Assembly: GCA_963205525.1 (NCBI GenBank)
Contig: CAUJJP010000202.1
Span: forward strand, 1 to 15,693
Length of the DNA stretch: 15,693 bases
Source: Pseudomonadota bacterium
GTDB taxonomy: Bacteria > Pseudomonadota > Gammaproteobacteria > Burkholderiales > Burkholderiaceae
Reading direction: 5' to 3'
In this document: piece after piece, positions 8,611 to 15,693 of the stretch
Position numbering within the stretch: position 1 is the first letter of the stretch
Layout: each line of letters starts with the position of its first letter
Notes under the pieces: generated by a model
Told to the model about the DNA's origin: nothing
The model's database searches: none
What the model saw: the letters and a program-made list of their open reading frames with translations, nothing else
Program-made: the position numbers and the translations under genes

Positions 8611-9765
8611 ATGAAACTTGCACGCTTTGCACGCCACCTCGTGCGCGCCCTTGCCCTGCCGCTGGCGGTCGCCGGCACCCAGGCGCAGGCGCAGGAACCG
8701 ATCCGCATCGGTTCCTTCCTCGCCATCACCGGCCCGGCCTCCTTCCTCGGCGACCCGGAGAACAAGACGCTGGAGATGCTGGTCGAGCAGATCAACGCCA
8801 GCGGCGGCGTCATCGGCCGCAAGCTGCAGCTGGTGGCCTACGACTCGGCGGGCGACGCCGAGAAGGCGCGCACCTTCACCAAGCGCCTGATCGACCAGGA
8901 CAAGGTCGACGTCCTGGTCGGTGGCTCGTCCACCGGCGAGACCATGGCCGCGGTGCCGCTGGTCGAGCAGGCCGGCGTGCCCTTCATCTCGCTGGCCGGG
9001 GCGGTGGTCATCATCGAGCCGGTGAAGAAGTGGGTCTTCAAGACCCCGCACACCGACCGCATGGCCTGCGAGAAGGTGTTCGTCGACATGAAGGCGCGTG
9101 GCGCAACCAAGGTGGCGCTGATCTCCGGCAGCGGCGGTTTCGACAAGTCGATGCGCGCCGAGTGCCTGAAGGTGGCACCCAACTACGGCATGCAGATCGT
9201 CGCCGACGAGACCTATGGCGCGTCCGACACCGACATGACGGCCCAGCTCACCAAGATCAAGGGCAGCGGCGCGCAGGCGGTGCTCAACCCCGGCTTCGGC
9301 CAGGGCCCGGCGATCGTGACCCGCAACTACCGCCAGGTCGGCCTCACGCAGCCGCTGTACCAGTCGCACGGCGTCGCCTCCAAGGAGTACATCAAGCTCT
9401 CCGGCCAGGCCGCAGAAGGCGTGCGCCTGCCGGCCGCGGCGCTGCTGGTGTCCGACCTGCTGGCGGCGAATGACCCGCAGAAGGCGGTCGTCACCAAGTA
9501 CCGCGCCGACTACGAGGCCAAGTACAAGAGCGACGTCTCGACCTTCGGTGGCCACGCCTACGACGGGCTGATGCTGTACGTCAACGCCGTCAAGGCCGCC
9601 GGCAGCACCGACAAGGCCAAGGTGCGCGACGCGCTTGAAGCGACCAAGGGCTATGTCGGCACCGGTGGCGTGGTCAACATGTCGCCCACCGACCACATGG
9701 GCCTGGACCTGAGCGCGTTCCGCATGCTCGAGGTCAAGAACGGCACCTGGACGCTCGTCCACTGA
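8611..9765 (+). CDS. Branched-chain amino acid type ABC transporter substrate-binding protein (orphan)
   Basis: A periplasmic binding protein of 384 residues of the Leu/Ile/Val (LivJ/LivK, Peripla_BP_6) type. Residues 1-27 are a signal peptide: basic start MKLARFARH, hydrophobic core LALPLAVAG, and a likely cut after AQA before QEP. The mature part starts with the family strand IRIGSFLAITGPASFLGD, followed by INASGGVIGRKLQL, VDVLVGGSSTGETMA, and the domain-crossover and hinge features including FKTPHTD and GHAYDGLML. The ATG at 8611 is chosen because only it exposes the signal peptide. No permease or ATPase genes lie beside it, so it must use a transporter encoded elsewhere or act alone. In related betaproteobacteria such proteins bind amino acids or aromatic acids; the ligand cannot be told here. 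Confidence 0.92.
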   Translation: MKLARFARHLVRALALPLAVAGTQAQAQEPIRIGSFLAITGPASFLGDPENKTLEMLVEQINASGGVIGRKLQLVAYDSAGDAEKARTFTKRLIDQDKVDVLVGGSSTGETMAAVPLVEQAGVPFISLAGAVVIIEPVKKWVFKTPHTDRMACEKVFVDMKARGATKVALISGSGGFDKSMRAECLKVAPNYGMQIVADETYGASDTDMTAQLTKIKGSGAQAVLNPGFGQGPAIVTRNYRQVGLTQPLYQSHGVASKEYIKLSGQAAEGVRLPAAALLVSDLLAANDPQKAVVTKYRADYEAKYKSDVSTFGGHAYDGLMLYVNAVKAAGSTDKAKVRDALEATKGYVGTGGVVNMSPTDHMGLDLSAFRMLEVKNGTWTLVH

Positions 9766-9797
9766 GCGTCGCCACCCGCACGCCTTGATCGCCGCCC

Positions 9798-9831
9798 CGA
9801 CCGCTGCCGGCTCCGTGCCGGCGGCCGGTCG
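9798..9831. terminator. Imperfect hairpin downstream of the binding-protein gene
   Basis: Outer arms CGACCG (9798-9803) and CGGTCG (9826-9831) and inner arms GCCGGC (9806-9811) and GCCGGC (9817-9822) pair around a TCCGT loop, with a small internal loop. It begins 33 bases after the stop codon. There is no T-run, so it may be a transcript-end stabiliser or a Rho-dependent end rather than a classical terminator. Confidence 0.4.
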
Positions 9832-9851
9832 CCGGCGCCGGTGATGGCGCA

Positions 9852-9879
9852 GCGGCCGGGATCCCGGGATCCCGGCCGC
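9852..9879. repeat. Perfect 28-bp palindrome
   Basis: Bases 9852-9879 equal their own reverse complement and contain two GGGATCCC units that overlap by two bases. It lies 87 bases past the binding-protein stop codon and could form a 12-bp hairpin with a four-base loop. It may serve as a bidirectional 3' end structure or as a protein-binding site. Confidence 0.7.
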
Positions 9880-10084
9880 GCCACGACAGCGCCCGCGGCG
9901 CTGCGCCGCGCAGCCCGCCTTCCATCGGCCCGCAGGGCGCGATCCGTTCCATCCCCTTGCTTCCCGGCGGCACTTGCCGCCGCGGCCGCGCCTGCGCGCC
10001 GCTGTACGCCTGGCATTCCCTGCTGCATCTGCCCGCCTCGGCGCTGGCTGGCCCTGGGCAAGCGCATGCGGCCCGTCGGCGATC

Positions 10085-10183
10085 CTCGTCTGCGCGAGAT
10101 CAAGGGCCAGGCCACGGCGAACACCAGAGCGTGATGCTGATCACGCCGAAACCGATCACCCCGACCTCTTGCGGGCCGTAGTT
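10085..10183 (-). pseudogene. Possible frameshifted remnant of a small single-pass membrane protein
   Basis: Read on the minus strand from 10183, one frame gives NYGPQEVGVIGFGVISITL and then loses hydrophobicity at about 10124. The next frame continues FAVAWPLISRRR. Joined, they make a typical single transmembrane helix with a polar N-terminal side and a basic cytoplasmic end, which is unlike the arginine-rich shadow frames nearby. There is no ATG in front. An alternative is a tiny ORF from GTG at 10159, preceded by AAGAGG, ending at 10100 (19 residues). I recognise no family. Weak call. Confidence 0.22.
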
Positions 10184-10372
10184 GCGCCTACGCCCTGGCG
10201 TCGGGCGTGTGGATTCGGGGCAGGAGCCCCGGCGGGTGAGGACGGGTCTGGTTGACGCCATGGCTTCGTGATCGCCGCCCGTCGTCCGCCGCCGATTGCC
10301 TTCATCAACCCGCGCTGCAGCGGCAGACGACACGGTCTGCACGGCCTGCACCGCCTGCACTGGAGCCGGAAC

Positions 10373-11926
10373 ATGAACACGCTTTCCCGTCTGAACATCG
10401 GTCCCCGACTCGCGCTGGCGTTTGCCGCCGTCGTCGCACTGGCGGTGCTGCTGGTGGGCATCGCGGTCTCGCGCATGGCCTTCATGAACGACGAGGCGGC
10501 GCTCATCGAGCGCGAGCTGCTGCCGCAGCTGCGCGCCTTCAGCGACTTCGAGAACGACCTCAACCTCGCGGCGCGCGAGCTGCGCAACGCCCTCATCTTC
10601 GAGGAGCCGGCGACGCTGGCGGCCTCGCTCGACACCTTGGCTGCGGCGCGCACCAGGAACGCCGCGCGCCTGACGCAGATCGCGCCGGGCTTGCGCAGCG
10701 AGCGCGAGCGCACCCAGTTCGCGGCGCTGAAGGCCGACTTCGACAAGCTGGGGGGCTTGCAGCAGGCCTGCGTCGGGCATCTGCAGCAGGGCCGCAGGGA
10801 CGAGGCGCGGGTGCTGCTCGGTGCCCAGCTGCGCCCGGTCCAGCTCGCGCTCATGCAGACCCTGGACGAGCTCTCGGGCGCGCAGGTGGACCTGGTGCAC
10901 GAGGCGGTGCAGCAGGTCGACGAGGTTCACGATCGCGCCAGCTGGACCCTGATCGTGCTCGCCGCCACGATGGCCGTTGCGAGCGCCCTGCTGGCCTGGC
11001 TCATCACGCGCTCCATCACCCGGCCGATCGGCCGTGCGGTGGCGGTGGCCGAGGCGGTGGCGGCGGGCGACCTCGGCTCGCGCATCGAAGTCGGGTCGAA
11101 CGACGAGGCCGGCCGCCTGCTCGGCGCGCTGCGGCGCATGAACGACAACCTGGTGCGCCTGGTGAGCGACGTGCGCACGAGCGCCGACTCCATCGCCACC
11201 GGCTCTTCGCAGGTCGCCACCGGCAGCGCCGACCTGTCGCAGCGCACCGAGGAACAGGCCGCCAACGTGGAGCAGACCGCGGCGTCCATGGAGCAGCTCA
11301 GCGCCACGGTGAAGAACAACGCCGACACCGCGCGCACCGCCGTGCAGCTGGCGCACACCGCCAGCGGCGTCGCCACCCAGGGCGGCCAGGTGGTCGGCCA
11401 GGTGGTGGCGACGATGGAGGAGATCAGCGGCGCCAGCCGGCGCATCGTCGACATCATCGGCGTCATCGACGGCATCGCCTTCCAGACCAACATCCTGGCC
11501 TTGAACGCGTCGGTGGTGGCGGCACGCGCGGGCGAGCAGGGGCGCGGCTTCGCGGTCGTGGCCGGTGAGGTGCGCGTGCTGGCGCAGCGCAGCGCCGAGG
11601 CCGCACGCGAGATCAAGAGCCTGATCAACGCCTCGGTCGAGAAGGTGAGCAGCGGCTCCGAGCAGGTGGCGGCGGCCGGCCGCACGATGGACGAGATCGT
11701 CGGCCAGGTGCGGCGCGTGAGCGATCTCATCGCCGAGATCAGCGCGGCCGGCAGCGAGCAGATGCAGGGCATAGGCCAGGTCGGCGACGCGGTCGCGCAG
11801 ATGGACCAGGTGACGCAGCAGAACGCGGCGCTGGTGGAGGAATCGGCCGCCGCCGCCGACAGCCTGCGCCAGCAGGCCCAGCATCTGGTGCAGGCGGTGA
11901 GCGCATTCCGGCTCGCGGCCGCTTGA
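10373..11926 (+). CDS. Methyl-accepting chemotaxis protein
   Basis: A chemoreceptor of 517 residues that would control CheA kinase from the inner membrane. Order: TM1 about 13-34; periplasmic four-helix-bundle type sensor domain about 36-185 with no recognisable ligand pocket motif; TM2 about 188-209; HAMP about 210-262; cytoplasmic coiled coil with the methylation-type stretch [21 protein letters not shown]; hairpin tip [22 protein letters not shown] followed by [20 protein letters not shown]; then the return helix, ending LAAA without a CheR/CheB-binding pentapeptide. The ATG at 10373 follows GGAG at 7 bases; an upstream in-frame start at 10268 adds only arginine-rich sequence. Odd: the near-invariant tip Glu of NAAVEAAR is Val (residue 382). 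No other che genes are nearby. Confidence 0.95.
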   Translation: MNTLSRLNIGPRLALAFAAVVALAVLLVGIAVSRMAFMNDEAALIERELLPQLRAFSDFENDLNLAARELRNALIFEEPATLAASLDTLAAARTRNAARLTQIAPGLRSERERTQFAALKADFDKLGGLQQACVGHLQQGRRDEARVLLGAQLRPVQLALMQTLDELSGAQVDLVHEAVQQVDEVHDRASWTLIVLAATMAVASALLAWLITRSITRPIGRAVAVAEAVAAGDLGSRIEVGSNDEAGRLLGALRRMNDNLVRLVSDVRTSADSIATGSSQVATGSADLSQRTEEQAANVEQTAASMEQLSATVKNNADTARTAVQLAHTASGVATQGGQVVGQVVATMEEISGASRRIVDIIGVIDGIAFQTNILALNASVVAARAGEQGRGFAVVAGEVRVLAQRSAEAAREIKSLINASVEKVSSGSEQVAAAGRTMDEIVGQVRRVSDLIAEISAAGSEQMQGIGQVGDAVAQMDQVTQQNAALVEESAAAADSLRQQAQHLVQAVSAFRLAAA

Positions 11927-11975
11927 GGTCGCAGCGGGTGGGGCTCGTGGCGCGCGGCGCACTCGCACCGCACCC

Positions 11976-12014
11976 ACGGCGTTCCTACGGCGTTCCTACG
12001 GCGTTCCTACGGCG
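11976..12014. repeat. 11-base tandem repeat, 3.5 units
   Basis: ACGGCGTTCCT occurs three times without change (11976-11986, 11987-11997, 11998-12008), then ACGGCG, and the array is bracketed by CACCCACG-like sequence. It lies between the chemoreceptor stop and the kinase start, about 140 bases before the latter. It may be a slippage array or a helically phased binding site (11 bases is close to one DNA turn). Confidence 0.85.
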
Positions 12015-12151
12015 CACCCACGACGCACGGCTGTAGGGAGATCGTGTCGGTGCGCGCCGCGGCGTGCCGCGGCAGCGGCGGCTGCCTATGATCGATCCGC
12101 GCCACGGCAGGCCTGTACTGCCGAGGCAGCTCCTGCGATCCGCCGCCGCCG

Positions 12152-14830
12152 ATGCCCGAACCCCACCCGCCGCCCGCCACGCTGCCCGCACCGCAGGATG
12201 GGGAGCGCCGCTACCGGCTGCTGTTCGAGTCGCACCCGACTCCGATGTGGGTGTGCGACCTGGACACGCTGTGCTTCCTCGACGTCAACGAAGCGGCGGT
12301 GCGGCACTACGGCTACAGCCGCGACGAGTTTCTGGCGCTGACGATCGCCGACATCCGGCCCGCCGCCGAGCAGGCGCCCATGCGTGCCGATGTCCAGGCG
12401 GCGCGCGCCGATGACTGTGCGCCGGTCTTTGGCGCCGGGATCTTCCGCCATCGCACCAAGAGCGGGCGCCTGATCGATGTCGAGATCACGCGCACGGTGG
12501 TCGATTTCGATGGCCGGCGTGCCGGCCTGGTGGCGGCGGTCGACGTCAGTGCCCGGCTCGCTGCGGAGCGGGAACGCGAGGCCGCCGCAGCACGCCTGCG
12601 CGAGCTGATGGCGCGCGTGAGCGACGGCTTCTTCGCCCTCGACCGCGAGCTGCGGCTGAGCTACGTGAACGAGCGCGCGCTGCCGGCCTTGGGCGTTGCG
12701 GCGGCCGGGGAGGCGATCGGCCGCCGCTTCGAGGCCTTGTACGGCGCGGCCGACGACGCGCCCGAGATCGTCACCCTGCGCGAGGCCCTGGCCAGCGGCC
12801 AGCCCTGCGTCGTCGAGCACCAGGCGCCGCGCAGCAGACGCTGGTTCGAGTCGCGCATCTACCCCTCGGCCGACGGGGTATCGGTCTTCTTCACCGATGT
12901 CAGCGAGCGCCGGCGCGGCCTGCAGGAGCTGCGCACCAGCGAGCAGCGCTACCGTGACCTGTTCGAGCTCAGCCCGCACCCCAAGTTCGTGCGCGACGCC
13001 CTGACCCAGCGCCTGCTGGCGGTGAACCAGGCAGCACTGGACGCGCACGGCTACAGCCGCGAGGAGATGCTCGCCCTGAGCCTGTACGACCTGGTTCCGG
13101 CCGCCGACCTGCCGCAGCTGCGCGCCGACGTCGCGCACATGCACGCCGACCGGCAGGCGGTCTTCCGGCCGGCGGCGCCGCGTCGGCACCGGCGCAAGGA
13201 CGGCAGCCTGTTCTACGTCGAGATCGTCAGCCGCGAGATGGAGTTCGACGGCCGCGCCGCGCGCCTGACCGTGGCCACCGTGGTCACCGAGCGCCTGCGT
13301 GCGCAGACCGAGCGCGACCGCGCCCTGGCCGCGCTGCGCGAGCGGGTGGAGCGGCTGCGTGTCTTCGTCGCCCAGGCGCCGGTGTCGCTGGCGATGTTCG
13401 ACCGCGGCATGCACTACATCGCGGCGAGTCGGCACTGGCACGCCAGCTTTCGCCTCGGCGAGGCGGATCTCGCCGGGCGCCACCACCACGAGGTGGTGCC
13501 CGACATGAAGCCCGAGTGGAAGGAGATCGAGCGGCGCGGCCTGGCGGGCGAGGTGGTTCGCTGCGAGGCCGACCGCTTCGAGCGTGCCGACGGCAGCGTG
13601 CAGTGGCTGCGCTGGGAGGTCCTGCCCTGGCTGGAGCCGGCAAGCGGACGCATCGGCGGCATCCTCATCTACAGCGAGGACATCAGCCAGCGCGTCGCCG
13701 ACGAGGCCGCCCTGCGCGAGGCCGAGGCCTACCAGCGCAGCCTGTTCGAAGCCATGGGCGACGGCGTTCTGCTGCTCGACCGCGGGCTGACCATCCTGGA
13801 CGCCAACCCGAAGGCGCTCGCCATGCTGGGGCTGGAGCGCAGCGGGCTGGCGGCCCACCGGCTGCCCGACTTCGTGCACGGGCAGGACGCGGCCGAGGTC
13901 GACCGCACCCTGGCCGGGCTGCTCGTCCCCGGCGAAGGCCCGGCGCGGCTGGCGGAATGGGAGCAGCGGCGGCGCGACGGCAGCGGCTTTGCGGCCGAGG
14001 TCAGCGCGCGTGCGGTCGGCGACCGGCGCATCGTCGTCGTGCTGCGCGACATCAGCGAGCGTCGCGCCGCCCAGCGTGCCTTGATGAGCCACCAGGTGGA
14101 GCTGTCCGAGCTCACCCAGCGCCTGCTGAACCAGGAGCGCGAGACCGCGCGCCACCTGGCGCAGACCCTGCACGACCAGCTCGGCCAGAGCCTGACGGTG
14201 GCGCGCTTGCGCCTGGATGCCGCCATCGCCCGCGCCGGCAGCGCGCTGCCGGCGGACTTGCACGGCGAGTACCGGCGCGTGGCCGAGGCGCTGGACCGTG
14301 CGATGGCCGATGTGCGCGGCGTTCTCGGCGACCTGCGCCCGCCCATGCTCGAGGACCAGGGCCTGATCGCGGCACTGGACAACGAGATCCGCATGCGCAT
14401 CCAGGATGCGGCCTGCGTCGACGTGCTGCTGGAGCTGGACGACGGGCAGTTCGCCCGGCGCTGGCCGGCCGAGGTCGAGCACGCCGCCTTCATGATCGCG
14501 CGCGAGGCGATCGTGAACGCGCAGCGCCACGCCGGTGCCACGCTGGTGCGCGTGATCGTCGAGGGCGACGGCGCCCGGCTGCAGCTGGAGGTGGTGGACG
14601 ACGGCGTCGGCATCCCGACTGCGCTGCACGGCGGCCGGCCCGGCCACCTCGGGCTGGCCGGCATGCGCGAGCGTGCGCTCGCGATCGGCGCCCGGCTCGT
14701 GCTGGACACGCCCGCCGCAGGTGGCACCCGGGTGCACCTGCACTGGCCGGCGGCACGGGCGCTGGCCGCTGATGGGCCCGGTGCTGCGGCTGCGTCCGGC
14801 GCGGCCGGGCCGTTCAATGGGAGCGTCTGA
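12152..14830 (+). CDS. Soluble multi-PAS NarL-type sensor histidine kinase
   Basis: A histidine kinase of 892 residues without a signal peptide or membrane helices, so a cytoplasmic sensor. Five PAS-like modules: about 18-145 (YRLLFESHPTPMWVCD), 148-255 (MARVSDGFFALDRELR), 263-385 (YRDLFELSPHPKFVRD), 404-522 (FVAQAPVSLAMFD) and 530-640 (LFEAMGDGVLLLD). Then comes a HisKA_3 dimerisation domain with phospho-acceptor H674 in QTLHDQLGQSL and a HATPase with N-box REAIVNAQRHA, DDGVGIP and a glycine box HLGLAGMRERA. This is the UhpB/NarX/DegS class. Its TGA overlaps the ATG of the LuxR-type regulator by one base, so the two surely form a pair. PAS 1 and 3 resemble each other closely. The start at 12152 lacks a clear Shine-Dalgarno. 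No haem or flavin ligand motif could be assigned; the signal is unknown. Confidence 0.93.
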   Translation: MPEPHPPPATLPAPQDGERRYRLLFESHPTPMWVCDLDTLCFLDVNEAAVRHYGYSRDEFLALTIADIRPAAEQAPMRADVQAARADDCAPVFGAGIFRHRTKSGRLIDVEITRTVVDFDGRRAGLVAAVDVSARLAAEREREAAAARLRELMARVSDGFFALDRELRLSYVNERALPALGVAAAGEAIGRRFEALYGAADDAPEIVTLREALASGQPCVVEHQAPRSRRWFESRIYPSADGVSVFFTDVSERRRGLQELRTSEQRYRDLFELSPHPKFVRDALTQRLLAVNQAALDAHGYSREEMLALSLYDLVPAADLPQLRADVAHMHADRQAVFRPAAPRRHRRKDGSLFYVEIVSREMEFDGRAARLTVATVVTERLRAQTERDRALAALRERVERLRVFVAQAPVSLAMFDRGMHYIAASRHWHASFRLGEADLAGRHHHEVVPDMKPEWKEIERRGLAGEVVRCEADRFERADGSVQWLRWEVLPWLEPASGRIGGILIYSEDISQRVADEAALREAEAYQRSLFEAMGDGVLLLDRGLTILDANPKALAMLGLERSGLAAHRLPDFVHGQDAAEVDRTLAGLLVPGEGPARLAEWEQRRRDGSGFAAEVSARAVGDRRIVVVLRDISERRAAQRALMSHQVELSELTQRLLNQERETARHLAQTLHDQLGQSLTVARLRLDAAIARAGSALPADLHGEYRRVAEALDRAMADVRGVLGDLRPPMLEDQGLIAALDNEIRMRIQDAACVDVLLELDDGQFARRWPAEVEHAAFMIAREAIVNAQRHAGATLVRVIVEGDGARLQLEVVDDGVGIPTALHGGRPGHLGLAGMRERALAIGARLVLDTPAAGGTRVHLHWPAARALAADGPGAAAASGAAGPFNGSV

Positions 14831-15471
14831 TGGCCCGGATCTACCTCGTCGACGACCATGCCATGCTGCGCGAAGGGCTGACCGCGGTGCTCGCTGCCGC
14901 CGGCCACGAGGTGGTGGGCGAGGCGGCCGACCCGACGGTGGCGCTGTCCGAGATCCAGCGCCTGGCGCCCGAGCTGCTGCTGCTGGACCTGCACCTGGGC
15001 GAGCGCTCCGGGTTCGAGCTGCTGCAGGAACTGCAGCGCCGCCGCATCGCGCTGCGCACGGTGGTGCTGACGATGTCGCTGCAGCCGCGCCACGTCGCCG
15101 AAGCGCTGCGCCTGGGTGCGGTCGGCTACCTGCTCAAGGGCGCACCCTCGGCCGAGCTGCTGCGCGCCATCGACGCCGTCGCCAGCGGCCGGCGCCATCT
15201 GGCCGGCGAGGTGGCGGAGCTCGCGGTGCAGGGCTTCACGACGCGCGACGAAGCGGCGGCGCTGGCCTCGCTGTCGGTGCGCGAACGCCAGATCGCCGCC
15301 CTGGTGGTGCGCGGCCGTTCGAGCACCGAGATCGGCCAGCTGCTGCACCTGTCGCCGAAGACGGTGGACTCCTACCGCAGCCGGCTGATGGCCAAGCTCG
15401 GGGTCGCCGACGTGCCGGCGCTGGTGCGCCTGGCGATCCGCACCGGGCTGATCGACGCCGACGAGCGCTGA
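14830..15471 (+). CDS. NarL/FixJ-type response regulator
   Basis: DNA-binding response regulator of 213 residues. Receiver 1 to about 120 with D8/D9, phospho-acceptor D53 in LLLLDLHLGERSG, T81 and K103 (YLLKGAP); LuxR-type helix-turn-helix about 147-205 (LSVRERQIAALVVRGRSSTEI, then LHLSPKTVDSYRSRLMAKLGV). Dimerisation and promoter binding after phosphorylation by the overlapping upstream kinase is the expected mode. The start ATG at 14830 shares its A with the kinase stop codon. The stop TGA (15469-15471) is immediately followed by the terminus of the second palindromic repeat. Targets are unknown; no sigma-54 or partner gene follows within the window. Confidence 0.95.
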   Translation: MARIYLVDDHAMLREGLTAVLAAAGHEVVGEAADPTVALSEIQRLAPELLLLDLHLGERSGFELLQELQRRRIALRTVVLTMSLQPRHVAEALRLGAVGYLLKGAPSAELLRAIDAVASGRRHLAGEVAELAVQGFTTRDEAAALASLSVRERQIAALVVRGRSSTEIGQLLHLSPKTVDSYRSRLMAKLGVADVPALVRLAIRTGLIDADER

Positions 15472-15693
15472 GAGCCTGTGAAGGTATGCATCATGCCCGC
15501 GTAGGCCCCCACAGAGGGCCCAATCTAGGCGTGAAGCACAGCCGGGGTTGGGCCCCGGCGAAGCTTCGCAACGACGAGTGGGCCCTCTGTGGGGGCCTAC
15601 CCGCAGGGCCGGGGCGGCCAAGGACGCTGGCGGGTGTTGCGCCGCTTGCCCGGGCGGCGAGCCCGGGCCGCGCGTCGCGCCTACGCCAGCGCC
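15469..15693. repeat. Palindromic MITE-like element, copy 2 (cut by window end)
   Basis: From 15471 to the window end it matches 1-223 of copy 1 at 220 of 223 positions; the differences correspond to copy-1 positions 14 (A to G), 147 (A to G) and 154 (G to A), all transitions. It has the same orientation as copy 1. The left flank TGA is the stop codon of the response regulator. The right arm of the second stem and the right terminal repeat lie outside the window. The change at 147 restores a base pair that is mismatched in copy 1; the change at 154 breaks one. Confidence 0.85.

Larger units (their letters stand above)
9766..10372. other. Gene-free stretch of about 600 bases between the binding protein and the chemoreceptor
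   Basis: No intact gene supported. It holds two GC-rich inverted repeats just after the binding-protein gene (9798-9831 and 9852-9879), a possible decayed small membrane ORF on the minus strand (about 10085-10183), and, at its end, the leader of the chemoreceptor gene with a GGAG ribosome binding site at 10362-10365. Open frames across it on both strands are arginine/alanine-rich and look like GC-driven shadows. Confidence 0.5.

Noticed and set aside
12086..14743. Minus-strand open frame of 885 codons opposite the PAS kinase
   Set aside because: Antisense of a clear kinase; no domain of its own.

Overview
The window is GC-rich chromosomal DNA with dense, short-spaced genes. The gene content (PilS/PilR, a PP0621-family protein, a YpjD/CcsA-type protein next to ffh, and an orphan branched-chain amino acid type binding protein) points to a betaproteobacterium, probably of the Rhodocyclales/Burkholderiales type. 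The organism is an inference from gene families and order; no marker rRNA is present.

Layout. At each edge lies a copy of one small, non-coding, highly palindromic element, in the same orientation: copy 1 at about 2-267, complete, and copy 2 from 15472, cut off by the window end. Between them, the minus-strand operon ypjD (CcsA-like), PP0621-family gene, pilS, pilR runs from 4684 down to 268. It has overlapping or nearly touching junctions and ends exactly at element copy 1. Divergent from it is ffh (SRP GTPase, 4744-6114), followed by a DUF2726 protein (6286-6972), which converges on ftsY (SRP receptor, minus, 6982-8091). A tRNA with anticodon CAT (8153-8229) diverges from ftsY. It has a consensus -10 box and is followed by a strong intrinsic terminator. 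Then come an orphan periplasmic binding protein (8611-9765), a 607-base gene-free stretch with large hairpins and a possible decayed small membrane ORF, a methyl-accepting chemotaxis protein (10373-11926), and a two-gene two-component system: a soluble five-PAS NarL-type histidine kinase (12152-14830) and its LuxR/NarL-type regulator (14830-15471). That regulator ends exactly at element copy 2.

How the genes work together. Ffh and FtsY are the two GTPases of co-translational membrane targeting. PilS/PilR normally activates sigma-54-dependent type IV pilin transcription. The chemoreceptor and the PAS-rich kinase/regulator pair are further signalling modules whose ligands cannot be read from sequence.

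Most noteworthy is the edge element. It is about 266 bp with 29-bp terminal inverted repeats (27/29 matching), one perfect 22-bp internal stem and one 22/24 internal stem, each carrying further hairpins. Its two copies are 220/223 identical over the shared part. Each visible gene-facing boundary coincides with the TGA stop codon of the last gene of a two-component operon. It looks like a MITE-like mobile repeat that may double as a transcription terminator.
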